DNA of 5,248 nucleotides from Chloroflexota bacterium. GTDB lineage: Bacteria; Chloroflexota; Anaerolineae; B4-G1. How positions within the stretch are numbered: the stretch's first letter is position 1; each line of letters starts with the position of its first letter. Location: assembly GCA_003648125.1 (NCBI GenBank), contig QMOE01000214.1:1-5248 (forward strand), given 5' to 3'. Positions 1 through 5,248 of the stretch are shown here, piece after piece. The notes below the pieces were generated by a model. It was not told where the DNA came from and searched no databases. It saw nothing but the letters and a program-made list of their open reading frames with translations. The position numbers and the translations under genes were made by a program.

Positions 1-1
1 A

Positions 2-673
2 AACGCTAGCCGCCCGATCAAGGAATCAGAGGTGAAGAGCTGCCAGGAGAACGGACGCGAACCGATCGAGTTCCGCGTGGGCACCGACGCGCTGGCCGTG
101 GTAGTCAACCCGGAGAACGATTTCGTCGCGAACGTCACGATGGAGCAGCTGGCCCTGATCTTCTCCGACCAGGCCGAGACCTGGACCGACGTGAACCCCG
201 AGTGGCCGGACGAGCCGATCCAGCGCTTCATCCCCGGCACGGACAGCGGCACCTTCGATTACTTCGTCGAGGAGGTCTTCGACGAGAACGAGGAGCCGAT
301 CCTGAGCGCGGCCAACACGCAGTTGAGCGAGGACGACAACGTGCTGGTGCAGGGCGTATCGGGTAGCCCCTACGCCATCGGCTTCTTCGGTTACGCCTAT
401 TACGCCGAGAATGAGGACAAGTTGAAGGTGCTCTCCATCGAGGGCGTGGAGCCGAGTGCGGAGAATGTGGACAACGGCTCCTATCCGCTGGCGCGGCCGC
501 TCTTCATCTACTCCACGGCCGAGATTATGCAGCAGAAGCCACAGGTGGCGGGTTTCATCAACTTCTTCCTGACCTACGTGAACGAAGAGATCCGAGCTGT
601 AGGTTACTTCCCTGCCAGCGAGGAGGCGCTCGACGCCTCCAGGCAAACCTGGCTCGACGCGATGGGGCAGTAG
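2..673 (+). CDS. pstS: PstS, phosphate ABC transporter substrate-binding protein (5' end outside window)
   Basis: Extracytoplasmic binding protein that captures inorganic phosphate and delivers it to the PstC-PstA channel. The reading frame is open from base 2, and the codons before the first possible start (GTG at 32) already read NASRPIKESE, a conserved PstS segment containing the SRPI motif. The GTG is therefore an internal valine and the gene starts left of the window. The 223 residues present are the C-terminal two thirds or so; the signal peptide and first lobe residues are missing. Family marks are DALAVVVNP (fragment residues about 29-37), the phosphate-binding loop GTDSGTF (about 79-85), and GFFGYAYY followed by a typical PstS C-terminus. 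The GTDSGTFDYF form is that of the SphX-like/Chloroflexota-type PstS rather than the E. coli type with an arginine before SGT. Two in-frame stops (TAG TAA) end it. It is the first visible gene of the operon and is separated from pstC by a stem-loop. Confidence 0.95.
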   Translation, partial: NASRPIKESEVKSCQENGREPIEFRVGTDALAVVVNPENDFVANVTMEQLALIFSDQAETWTDVNPEWPDEPIQRFIPGTDSGTFDYFVEEVFDENEEPILSAANTQLSEDDNVLVQGVSGSPYAIGFFGYAYYAENEDKLKVLSIEGVEPSAENVDNGSYPLARPLFIYSTAEIMQQKPQVAGFINFFLTYVNEEIRAVGYFPASEEALDASRQTWLDAMGQ

Positions 674-698
674 TAAAGATCGATAAGTAAAATCCAGT

Positions 699-729
699 GG
701 TGCTCGGCGCTATCCAGTCGCCGAGCACC
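699..729 (+). promoter_or_regulatory. Intercistronic stem-loop between pstS and pstC
   Basis: A perfect 11-bp inverted repeat, GGTGCTCGGCG (699-709) and CGCCGAGCACC (719-729), encloses a 9-nt loop. It sits 25 bases after the pstS stop and 19 bases before the pstC ATG. No T-run follows (the next bases are TTGTGGG), so it is a poor intrinsic terminator. A structure in this position commonly protects the 3' end of the upstream binding-protein mRNA, or partly attenuates transcription, so that binding protein is made in excess over the permease. That role is inferred here. The heptamer ATCCAGT occurs just before the stem (692-698) and again in the loop (712-718). Confidence 0.7.
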
Positions 730-738
730 TTGTGGGTT

Positions 739-743
739 GGAGG
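739..743 (+). promoter_or_regulatory. Ribosome-binding site of pstC
   Basis: GGAGG lies 5 bases before the ATG at 749 and decides the start. The TTG at 737 that would extend the frame upstream lies at or before this site and has no Shine-Dalgarno of its own. A second ATG at 767, preceded by AAGGGGAA (753-760), is a possible weaker alternative. Confidence 0.75.
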
Positions 744-748
744 TGAAT

Positions 749-1942
749 ATGCAAGGGGAATTGTGGATGAGAGACACGGCGTTATCGCTGGATGTGCAGG
801 CGACCGGCGTCGCGGCGGTAGATCTGAGACGCAAGCCTCGCCTGGGAGAAAAAGTCATTCAAAGCTTCTTACTTATATGCGCTGTAACGTCAATTTTCAC
901 CACCGTGGGCATCGTCTACGAACTGGCCCGGGAATCGCTGCATTTCTTCACCCGCCAGTCGTGGGAGAACACCAACAAGCGCATCGTCGCCGACGTCGGC
1001 GCTCAAGCGGCCACCTTTGAGGTCAGCCAGGGTGGGGCCGTCCTGCGCGAAGGGGACATCGTCCGCCTCGACGAGGAAGTGATGCAAATCGTATCCCGGA
1101 CCAGCGACGCGCTGACTGTCGCCCGGGGGCAGCAAGGAACGGCTGCCGCCGCCCACGACGCCGGCGCCACGCTGTTCAAGGCCAGCCGGGCGACCCTGCG
1201 CGAGTTCTTCACCAGCACAAAGTGGAACCCGCAGATCGGTCACTTCGGCGTTCTGCCGCTGGTCATCTCCACGTTGATCACCAGCAGCATAGCGATGCTG
1301 GTGGCCCTGCCGCTGGGGCTCAGCACGGCGATCTATCTGAGCGAGTACGCCTCGGAGCGGGCCCGGAAGACCCTTAAGCCGATCCTGGAGGTGCTGGCCG
1401 GCATTCCCACCGTAGTGTACGGTTACTTCGCCCTGACGTTTATGACGCCTTTGCTGCGCTCCATCCTGGGGCGAGACGTGGTCGAGGTCTACAATATGGC
1501 CTCGGCCGGCATCGTGATGGGCATCTTGATTTTGCCGATGGTGACCTCGATGAGCGAGGACGCGCTGAGCGCCGTGCCGAACGCTCTGCGCCAGGCGGCC
1601 TACGCGATGGGGGCTACGAGGGTTGAGACGGCGCTGCAGGTGGTGGTGCCGGCGGCCTTTTCCGGCCTCGCGGCGGCCTTCATCGTCTCCATCTCCCGCG
1701 CCATCGGCGAGACGATGATCGTGGCCATCGCCGCCGGGGCCGGACCGGCCTTCACTTTCAATCCCTTCCAGGCGGCTGAGACGATGACCGGCCACATCGT
1801 GCGCATCAGCGGCGGCGACATCAGTTACGATTCCATTGACTACAACAGCATCTTCGCCATCGGACTGCTGCTGTTCTTCATGACCCTGACGCTGAACGTC
1901 ATCAGCCAGTGCATCGTGCGTCGCTATCGGGAGGTGTACTGA
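749..1942 (+). CDS. pstC: PstC, phosphate ABC transporter permease with extra extracytoplasmic domain
   Basis: One of the two membrane subunits forming the phosphate channel; it partners PstA and PstB. The protein has 397 residues against about 300-320 in the usual family. Membrane segments are at roughly 36-58, 168-195, 212-236, 250-266, 302-330 and 366-390. The ABC-permease EAA loop that contacts PstB is at about 269-301 ([20 protein letters not shown], with G288 and P301), followed by the PstC/PstA signature [10 protein letters not shown] (314-323). The excess length is an insert of about 70 residues (77-146) between the first membrane segment and the usual [11 protein letters not shown] segment, hence outside the membrane. 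It contains an alternating beta-like pattern with [19 protein letters not shown] and AAAAHDAGA. The ATG at 749 was chosen for its strong GGAGG. The stop overlaps the pstA start by 1 base, which suggests translational coupling. PstC identity is certain; the function of the insert is unknown. Confidence 0.96.
   Translation: MQGELWMRDTALSLDVQATGVAAVDLRRKPRLGEKVIQSFLLICAVTSIFTTVGIVYELARESLHFFTRQSWENTNKRIVADVGAQAATFEVSQGGAVLREGDIVRLDEEVMQIVSRTSDALTVARGQQGTAAAAHDAGATLFKASRATLREFFTSTKWNPQIGHFGVLPLVISTLITSSIAMLVALPLGLSTAIYLSEYASERARKTLKPILEVLAGIPTVVYGYFALTFMTPLLRSILGRDVVEVYNMASAGIVMGILILPMVTSMSEDALSAVPNALRQAAYAMGATRVETALQVVVPAAFSGLAAAFIVSISRAIGETMIVAIAAGAGPAFTFNPFQAAETMTGHIVRISGGDISYDSIDYNSIFAIGLLLFFMTLTLNVISQCIVRRYREVY
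1929..1934 (+). promoter_or_regulatory. Ribosome-binding site of pstA, inside the pstC 3' end
   Basis: GGGAGG lies 7 bases before the ATG at 1942, within the last codons of pstC. It supports starting PstA at MKSISANG rather than at the upstream in-frame GTG (1909), which would overlap pstC by 34 bases and add eleven residues with no family match. Confidence 0.8.
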
Positions 1943-3183
1943 TGAAAAGCATATCCGCAAACGGCGCATTCGAGGAAAATATCTCGCAGCGCCGTCGGAC
2001 CGGACAGATCTGGCACACGCTCTTTCAGGCCTCCACCATCGTGGGCATCATTTTCTTGAGCGCGCTGCTCTACAGCGTCCTCAACCAGACCTTCGGGTTG
2101 GTGGCTATCGAAAACCAGGTCGATCCCGCCGCGCTGGCCGTCGGGGGCGTTTCAGTGGAGGAGCTCTCCAAGGAGCAATTGGTAGCGGTGCTGCAGGAAC
2201 ATGTCTCCAAGGGCTTGTTTCGCCGCTTCGAGTATGACCGTCCTTTCGCTCAGCGAAGCCGAGAGGAGGTCTATCGACTGGTCTGGCAGCACGTCGTCGC
2301 CCCACAGGCGGTCGAGACCTGGTCGCTCTACGAATCCATCTTCGCCCGCGACGAGATCGAGGCCGCGGTCGCCGAGGAGTTTCCGGACGCTACGCTGCAA
2401 TTCCGCAGTTGGCTGAACCGCCGGTTGCTCACGGCATCTCAGTCCAGCGATCCTGAACAGGCGGGGATACGGACGGCGATCCTGGGCTCGCTGTGGACCA
2501 TCGCCATCACCATCTTGCCCGCGTTCCCTCCCGGAGTCGGCGCGGCGATCTACCTGGAGGAGTACGCGCCCGACAACTGGCTGACTCGCCTGCTGCAGAC
2601 CAACATCAACAACCTGGCCGGCGTGCCATCGATCATCTATGGGCTGCTGGGGCTGGCCATCTTCGTGCGGGCGCTGGAGGTGCTGACCAGCGGGGCAATG
2701 TTCGGTGCGACCGATCCTACCACGGCCAACGGGCGCACCATCCTCTCGGCGGGAATGACGCTGGGGCTTTTGATCCTGCCGCTGATCATCATCAACGCTC
2801 AGGAGGCCATCCGCGCCGTGCCCGACGCGCTGCGGCGGGCCAGTTACGGCCTGGGGGCGACGCAGTGGCAGACGATTTGGTGGCACGTGTTGCCCAATGC
2901 GTTGCCCGGCATTCTCACCGGCACGATCCTGGGGGTCTCGCGCGCCATCGGCGAGACGGCGCCGCTGGTAGTGGTGGGCGCTTCGACCTTCGTGGCCATT
3001 GACCCGCGAGGGCCGTTCTCCAAGTTCACTACGTTGCCTATCCAGGTCTTTCAGTGGACTGCGCGTCCTCAGGACGAGTACCGCAACCTGGCGGCCGGCG
3101 CCATCATCATTTTGCTGTTGTTGATCATTACCCTCAACGCCTTGGCGGTGGTGCTGCGCAATCGTTACAGCAGGAGATTATAG
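1942..3183 (+). CDS. pstA: PstA, phosphate ABC transporter permease with long extracytoplasmic insert
   Basis: Second membrane subunit of the phosphate channel, 413 residues against roughly 280-300 in the usual family. Membrane segments are at roughly 26-47, 178-203, 222-243, 266-284, 322-345 and 383-405. Conserved PstA blocks resume at LTASQSSDPEQAGIRTAILG (163-182) and continue through GVGAAIYLEEYAP (198-210), NNLAGVPSIIYGLLGL (223-238), the EAA loop contacting PstB (QEAIRAVPDALRRASYGLGA, 287-306, with LP at 317-318) and GVSRAIGETAPLVVVG (331-346). Between membrane segments 1 and 2, about 100 residues (52-155) have been added. They are rich in charged residues and probably mostly helical (for example SVEELSKEQLVAVLQEHVSK and DEIEAAVAEEFPDA). 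From topology this lies outside the membrane, on the PstS side. I recall similar long PstA proteins in Chloroflexota, but no known function for the segment. The gene overlaps pstC by 1 base and abuts pstB. Confidence 0.96.
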   Translation: MKSISANGAFEENISQRRRTGQIWHTLFQASTIVGIIFLSALLYSVLNQTFGLVAIENQVDPAALAVGGVSVEELSKEQLVAVLQEHVSKGLFRRFEYDRPFAQRSREEVYRLVWQHVVAPQAVETWSLYESIFARDEIEAAVAEEFPDATLQFRSWLNRRLLTASQSSDPEQAGIRTAILGSLWTIAITILPAFPPGVGAAIYLEEYAPDNWLTRLLQTNINNLAGVPSIIYGLLGLAIFVRALEVLTSGAMFGATDPTTANGRTILSAGMTLGLLILPLIIINAQEAIRAVPDALRRASYGLGATQWQTIWWHVLPNALPGILTGTILGVSRAIGETAPLVVVGASTFVAIDPRGPFSKFTTLPIQVFQWTARPQDEYRNLAAGAIIILLLLIITLNALAVVLRNRYSRRL

Positions 3184-3978
3184 ATGAGTGAGAGTAACAT
3201 TCGAGTAGAAGACAACGGTTATGCCATCGAGGCGCGGGATCTGAGCATTTACTACGGCGACTTCCGTGCCGTCGAGCGGGTCAATTTGGCAATCAGACGG
3301 AACGAGATAACGGCCATCATCGGCCCCTCGGGCTGCGGGAAGAGTACTGTGTTGCGTTCTTTCAATCGCATGAACGAGCTGTATCCCACCGCCTGTGCCG
3401 AAGGGGAGGTCATCTTTCGCGGGGAGAATATCTACGACCCCGACGTCGACCCGGTGGAGGTGCGGCGGCGCATCGGCATGGTCTTTCAGAAGCCCAACCC
3501 ATTCCCCAAATCAATCTACGAGAACATCGCCTGGGGTGCACGCATCAACGGCTTCCAGGGGAATATGGACGAGTTGGTGGAGCGCTCGCTGCGGGACGCC
3601 GCGCTGTGGGACGAGGTGAAGGATAAGCTGCAAGAGATAGGCACGGCGCTCTCCGGAGGGCAGCAGCAGCGATTGTGCATCGCCCGCACTATCGCCGTAC
3701 AGCCGGAGGTGATCCTGATGGACGAGCCGGCCTCGGCGCTGGACCCGGTTGCCACGCTGAAGATCGAGGAGTTGATGCAGCGCCTGAAGAAGAAGTACAC
3801 TATCGTGATCGTGACCCACAATATGCAGCAGGCGGCGCGGGTTTCCGACCACACAGCTTTTTTTATGATGAACGAGGATCGCGCTGGCTACCTGGTGGAA
3901 TATGGCCCGACAAACCAGATCTTTACCAACCCGCAGAACGAGATGACCGAGCGCTACATCACCGGGCGGTTTGGATAA
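3184..3978 (+). CDS. pstB: PstB, phosphate ABC transporter ATP-binding protein
   Basis: Cytoplasmic ATPase that dimerises on PstC-PstA and powers phosphate import. Its 264 residues are the normal family length, and every nucleotide-binding element is present: Walker [10 protein letters not shown] (47-55), Q-loop Q102 in the PstB-typical stretch [18 protein letters not shown] (101-118), ABC signature LSGGQQQR (156-163), Walker B VILMDEP (176-182), D-loop SALD (184-187) and switch histidine H212 in [13 protein letters not shown]. The C-terminus [30 protein letters not shown] ending is also diagnostic of PstB rather than of other ABC ATPases. The ATG directly follows the pstA stop, with AGGAG (3172-3176) inside the pstA end as its ribosome-binding site. 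It appears fully functional. Confidence 0.98.
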   Translation: MSESNIRVEDNGYAIEARDLSIYYGDFRAVERVNLAIRRNEITAIIGPSGCGKSTVLRSFNRMNELYPTACAEGEVIFRGENIYDPDVDPVEVRRRIGMVFQKPNPFPKSIYENIAWGARINGFQGNMDELVERSLRDAALWDEVKDKLQEIGTALSGGQQQRLCIARTIAVQPEVILMDEPASALDPVATLKIEELMQRLKKKYTIVIVTHNMQQAARVSDHTAFFMMNEDRAGYLVEYGPTNQIFTNPQNEMTERYITGRFG

Positions 3979-3997
3979 AAAGTAGTGCGTAAAACGT

Positions 3998-4003
3998 AAG
4001 GAG
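3998..4003 (+). promoter_or_regulatory. Ribosome-binding site of the phosphatase-like fragment
   Basis: AAGGAG lies 7 bases before the ATG at 4011, in the 32-base gap after pstB. The preserved, well-spaced site suggests the short reading frame is still translated. Confidence 0.7.
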
Positions 4004-4010
4004 ACACGCA

Positions 4011-4226
4011 ATGAGACGATGTGTTCTGTTCCTCTGCACCGGCAACTCGTGCCGCAGCCAGATGGCCGAGGGGGTGGTCAATCACTTCCTGGGCGACGAT
4101 TGGGCGGCCTACTCGGCCGGCACGGAGCTTTCGGGCTACGTACACCCCCTGGCGATCAAGGCGATGGATGAGCTGGGTATTGACATCTCGAACCAGCGTT
4201 CTAAAGGAGAGTTTTATGCCTCGTGA
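4011..4226 (+). CDS. Truncated low-molecular-weight phosphatase / ArsC-like protein (N-terminal half only)
   Basis: The 71-residue product begins like a low-molecular-weight tyrosine phosphatase or thioredoxin-type arsenate reductase. It has a first beta-strand CVLFLCTGN, the P-loop CTGNSCRSQ (CX5R: C9 nucleophile, R15), then [19 protein letters not shown] and [10 protein letters not shown]. Full family members have about 130-145 residues. Here the frame stops six codons after RSK, so the whole second half is missing, including the catalytic general-acid aspartate (DP motif) and the two further redox cysteines used by ArsC. The last residues (GEFYAS) come from the ribosome-binding site and start region of phoU, which it overlaps by 11 bases in another frame. 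Catalysis by the usual mechanism is unlikely. It could be a decaying remnant, a translated leader coupling phoU translation, or a minimal oxyanion-binding peptide. SQMAEG resembles ArsC more than Wzb-type phosphatases, but the fragment is too short to decide, so no symbol is given. Confidence 0.85.
   Translation: MRRCVLFLCTGNSCRSQMAEGVVNHFLGDDWAAYSAGTELSGYVHPLAIKAMDELGIDISNQRSKGEFYAS
4203..4209 (+). promoter_or_regulatory. Ribosome-binding site of phoU, inside the phosphatase-like fragment
   Basis: AAAGGAG ends 6 bases before the ATG at 4216 and fixes the phoU start. It lies inside the coding end of the phosphatase fragment, exactly at the point where that protein loses family similarity, so translation of the two is probably coupled. 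Confidence 0.8.
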
Positions 4227-4899
4227 AAGTTTCGATCGAGAGTTGCAACGTTTGCAGGACGAGGTCTTGGCGCTAGGGAGTATGGTGGAGAACGCTATCA
4301 CAGAAGCGGTGGATACACTGAAACGCCGCGACGTGGAGGGGGCACGGCGAATCATCGCTCAGGATCGCCTGATCAATGAGAAGCGATTTGGTATCGAGTC
4401 CAAGGCCCTGGCCCTCATCGCCACTCAACAACCAGCGGCCATTGACCTGCGCACCATCGCTGCCGTGTTGGACATCGCTTCCGAACTGGAACGCATCGGC
4501 GATTACGCCAAAGGAATCGCCAGGATTAACTTGATGATCGGCAGAGAACCGCTTCTCAAGCCCATCATTGATGTACCTGCAATGGCAGATAAGACACGCG
4601 ATATGCTCTACCAATCGTTGGATGCCTTCGTACGACGAGATGTCGAGCTGGCTCACGCCATCCCTGAAGAAGATGACGTGGTAGATACGCTATATGAACA
4701 GCTCTATCGCAATTTGATTGACTACATTATCGCTGATCAGAGTAATATAGAGCAGGCCAACTACCTCCTGTGGGTAGCTCACAACCTGGAACGTGCCGCC
4801 GACCGAGTGACCAATATATGCGAGCGCGTGATCTTCACGGTCACAGGAAAAATGGTAGAATTAGATGTGAAGGACTCGAGCCTGATTGGCCCTTCCTAG
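4216..4899 (+). CDS. phoU: PhoU, phosphate signalling and transport regulator
   Basis: Cytoplasmic, all-helical regulator that links the Pst transporter to phosphate-responsive signalling and limits phosphate uptake. The 227 residues are normal for the family and form two similar three-helix-bundle halves. The start [20 protein letters not shown] is typical. The first metal-binding motif lies in [14 protein letters not shown] (89-102; E92xxxD96) and the second in [15 protein letters not shown] (189-203; E192xxxD196), each matching the family E/DxxxD pattern. [11 protein letters not shown] (71-81) and [10 protein letters not shown] (177-186) are the usual helices before each motif. The frame is open far upstream to 4021, but that part is only a shadow of the phosphatase fragment; the ATG at 4216 has a good ribosome-binding site and begins at the family N-terminus. 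Its place after pstB is the standard operon position. No PhoR/PhoB-type partner is in the window. Confidence 0.97.
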   Translation: MPRESFDRELQRLQDEVLALGSMVENAITEAVDTLKRRDVEGARRIIAQDRLINEKRFGIESKALALIATQQPAAIDLRTIAAVLDIASELERIGDYAKGIARINLMIGREPLLKPIIDVPAMADKTRDMLYQSLDAFVRRDVELAHAIPEEDDVVDTLYEQLYRNLIDYIIADQSNIEQANYLLWVAHNLERAADRVTNICERVIFTVTGKMVELDVKDSSLIGPS

Positions 4900-4996
4900 C
4901 TCATGCTTTCTAGTTCTGACCGGTCACCGCAAGCAGAACAGGCTGTGTACTTTCTTAGAGCGTGTTTTAAAAGTTATGTAAAGTACCACAAATGAC

Positions 4997-5020
4997 TTGC
5001 CCAGTTGGCAATTTTGGTTT
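4997..5020 (+). terminator. Weak candidate intrinsic terminator of the operon
   Basis: A stem of TTGCC (4997-5001) and GGCAA (5007-5011) with a 5-nt loop is followed by the T-rich stretch TTTTGGTTT. The stem is only 5 bp and the T-run is interrupted, so this is a weak prediction. It is nevertheless the only stem followed by a T-rich tract that I find after phoU. Confidence 0.3.
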
Positions 5021-5044
5021 ATCTTATTCCTTCCTCATAAACCA
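5015..5044 (+). repeat. 8-bp inverted repeat in the AT-rich region
   Basis: TGGTTTAT (5015-5022) and ATAAACCA (5037-5044) are exact reverse complements separated by 14 bases. They lie inside an outer 7-bp pair, AAAGTAC (4980-4986) and GTACTTT (5045-5051), and together with the hairpin at 4997-5011 could form a three-way junction. Confidence 0.5.
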
Positions 5045-5096
5045 GTACTTTTGTAGATTTCGCAAAGTGGCTATGCATGGATCGCGCCCCCTCTAG

Positions 5097-5119
5097 CTCC
5101 CCTCGTGGAACGGGGGGAG
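5097..5119 (+). repeat. GC-rich hairpin, CTCCCC/GGGGAG type
   Basis: CTCCCCTCG (5097-5105) pairs with CGGGGGGAG (5111-5119) in a 9-bp stem that includes one G-T (G-U) pair, with the loop TGGAA. The preceding CCCCCTCTAG context resembles the short dispersed CCCCTCTAGCTCCCC-type repeats seen between genes in several bacterial genomes. That resemblance is from memory. Confidence 0.5.
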
Positions 5120-5171
5120 GACAGGCTCCTGAGAAACGGCCGGGGACCCCCAATGGCTCTCCGCCACTCGA

Positions 5172-5190
5172 GCCGAATCCGCGATTCGGC
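5172..5190 (+). repeat. Short hairpin 1 of the right-edge array
   Basis: GCCGAATC (5172-5179) and GATTCGGC (5183-5190) form a perfect 8-bp stem with the 3-nt loop CGC. Confidence 0.7.
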
Positions 5191-5196
5191 GGCCAC

Positions 5197-5213
5197 GCCG
5201 GTCACAGACCGGC
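5197..5213 (+). repeat. Short hairpin 2 of the right-edge array
   Basis: GCCGGTC (5197-5203) and GACCGGC (5207-5213) form a perfect 7-bp stem with the 3-nt loop ACA. It follows hairpin 1 after the 6-base spacer GGCCAC. Confidence 0.7.
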
Positions 5214-5229
5214 TTGGAGCAGTGGATTG

Positions 5230-5248
5230 CCGAGGGCAATGCCCTCGG
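5230..5248 (+). repeat. Short hairpin 3 of the right-edge array (reaches the window end)
   Basis: CCGAGGGC (5230-5237) and GCCCTCGG (5241-5248) form a perfect 8-bp stem with the 3-nt loop AAT. It follows hairpin 2 after the 16-base spacer TTGGAGCAGTGGATTG. The stem may extend past the window, since an inward G at 5229 would need a C at 5249. Confidence 0.7.

Larger units (their letters stand above)
4900..5248 (+). other. Non-coding region downstream of phoU
   Basis: No supportable gene is seen on either strand. The first part, to about 5080, is AT-rich (21 of 60 bases are G or C in 4961-5020) and holds several inverted repeats. From about 5083 the DNA turns sharply GC-rich (43 of 60 in 5161-5220) and becomes a succession of short hairpins. 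The abrupt change suggests that the right part is repeat-type DNA inserted after the operon. Confidence 0.7.

Noticed and set aside
32..34. GTG as the start of pstS
   Set aside because: The frame is open to the window edge and the upstream codons encode conserved PstS sequence (NASRPIKE), so the GTG is internal.
737..739. TTG start of pstC
   Set aside because: It lies at the edge of the GGAGG ribosome-binding site itself; the ATG at 749 is correctly spaced from that site.
674..748. Pho box or promoter before pstC
   Set aside because: I see no CTGTCAT-type direct repeats and no convincing -35/-10 pair; the gap is mostly filled by the stem-loop and ribosome-binding site.
1909..1911. GTG start of pstA
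   Set aside because: It would overlap pstC by 34 bases with no ribosome-binding site, while the ATG at 1942 has GGGAGG at ideal spacing.
890..1969. Long minus-strand open frame opposite pstC (and similar ones opposite pstS and pstA)
   Set aside because: These are antisense shadows of GC-rich coding DNA; the translations are rich in R, G, H and Q and resemble no family.
4021..4215. N-terminal extension of phoU in the same frame
   Set aside because: It is a shadow of the phosphatase fragment with no family similarity; PhoU similarity begins at the ATG at 4216.
4216..4899. Lower GC of phoU as a sign of horizontal transfer
   Set aside because: Hand-counted lines vary from about 38 to 62% GC, and parts of pstB are also in the fifties, so the shift is gradual and not convincing.
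4904..4939. GTTCTG/CAGAAC (and competing TGCTT/AAGCA) pairing as the operon terminator
   Set aside because: The stem is short with a 15-nt loop, and no T-run follows.
5172..5248. CRISPR array
   Set aside because: The hairpins have different sequences and irregular spacing; there is no repeated unit with spacers.

Overview
The window carries most of a high-affinity phosphate uptake (Pst) operon, all on the + strand: the 3' part of pstS (phosphate-binding protein), complete pstC and pstA (the two permease subunits), complete pstB (ATPase), a C-terminally truncated low-molecular-weight phosphatase/arsenate-reductase-like gene, and complete phoU. About 350 bases of non-coding DNA follow, first AT-rich and then GC-rich and full of hairpins. 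Genes are tightly packed: pstC/pstA overlap by 1 base, pstA/pstB abut, and the phosphatase fragment overlaps phoU by 11 bases. The whole block therefore looks like one transcription unit, with a perfect 11-bp stem-loop separating pstS from pstCAB.

The organism is a GC-rich bacterium (about 65-70% GC in hand-counted lines of pstC and pstA). The type of PstS (GTDSGTFDYF motif) and the extra domains in the loop after the first membrane helix of both PstC and PstA remind me of Chloroflexota (Anaerolineae/Caldilineae-like) versions. This assignment is from memory of family features, not from a search. The hairpin-rich, variable-stem intergenic DNA at the right end would also fit that phylum.

How the genes work together: PstS captures inorganic phosphate outside the membrane and docks on the PstC-PstA channel. 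PstB dimers hydrolyse ATP to drive import. PhoU couples transporter state to phosphate signalling, usually through a PhoR-type kinase (none is in this window), and restrains uptake. The phosphatase fragment keeps the oxyanion-binding P-loop but lacks the C-terminal half of its family.

Most interesting points: (1) PstC and PstA each carry an extra extracytoplasmic domain at the same topological position, on the face where PstS docks, but the two inserts are unrelated in type (a small beta-like module in PstC, a mainly helical segment in PstA). (2) The phosphatase/ArsC-like gene is cut off exactly where the phoU ribosome-binding site begins. (3) A possible branched or alternative-pairing structure lies downstream of phoU. 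(4) Short hairpins with 3-nt loops are lined up at the right edge of the window.
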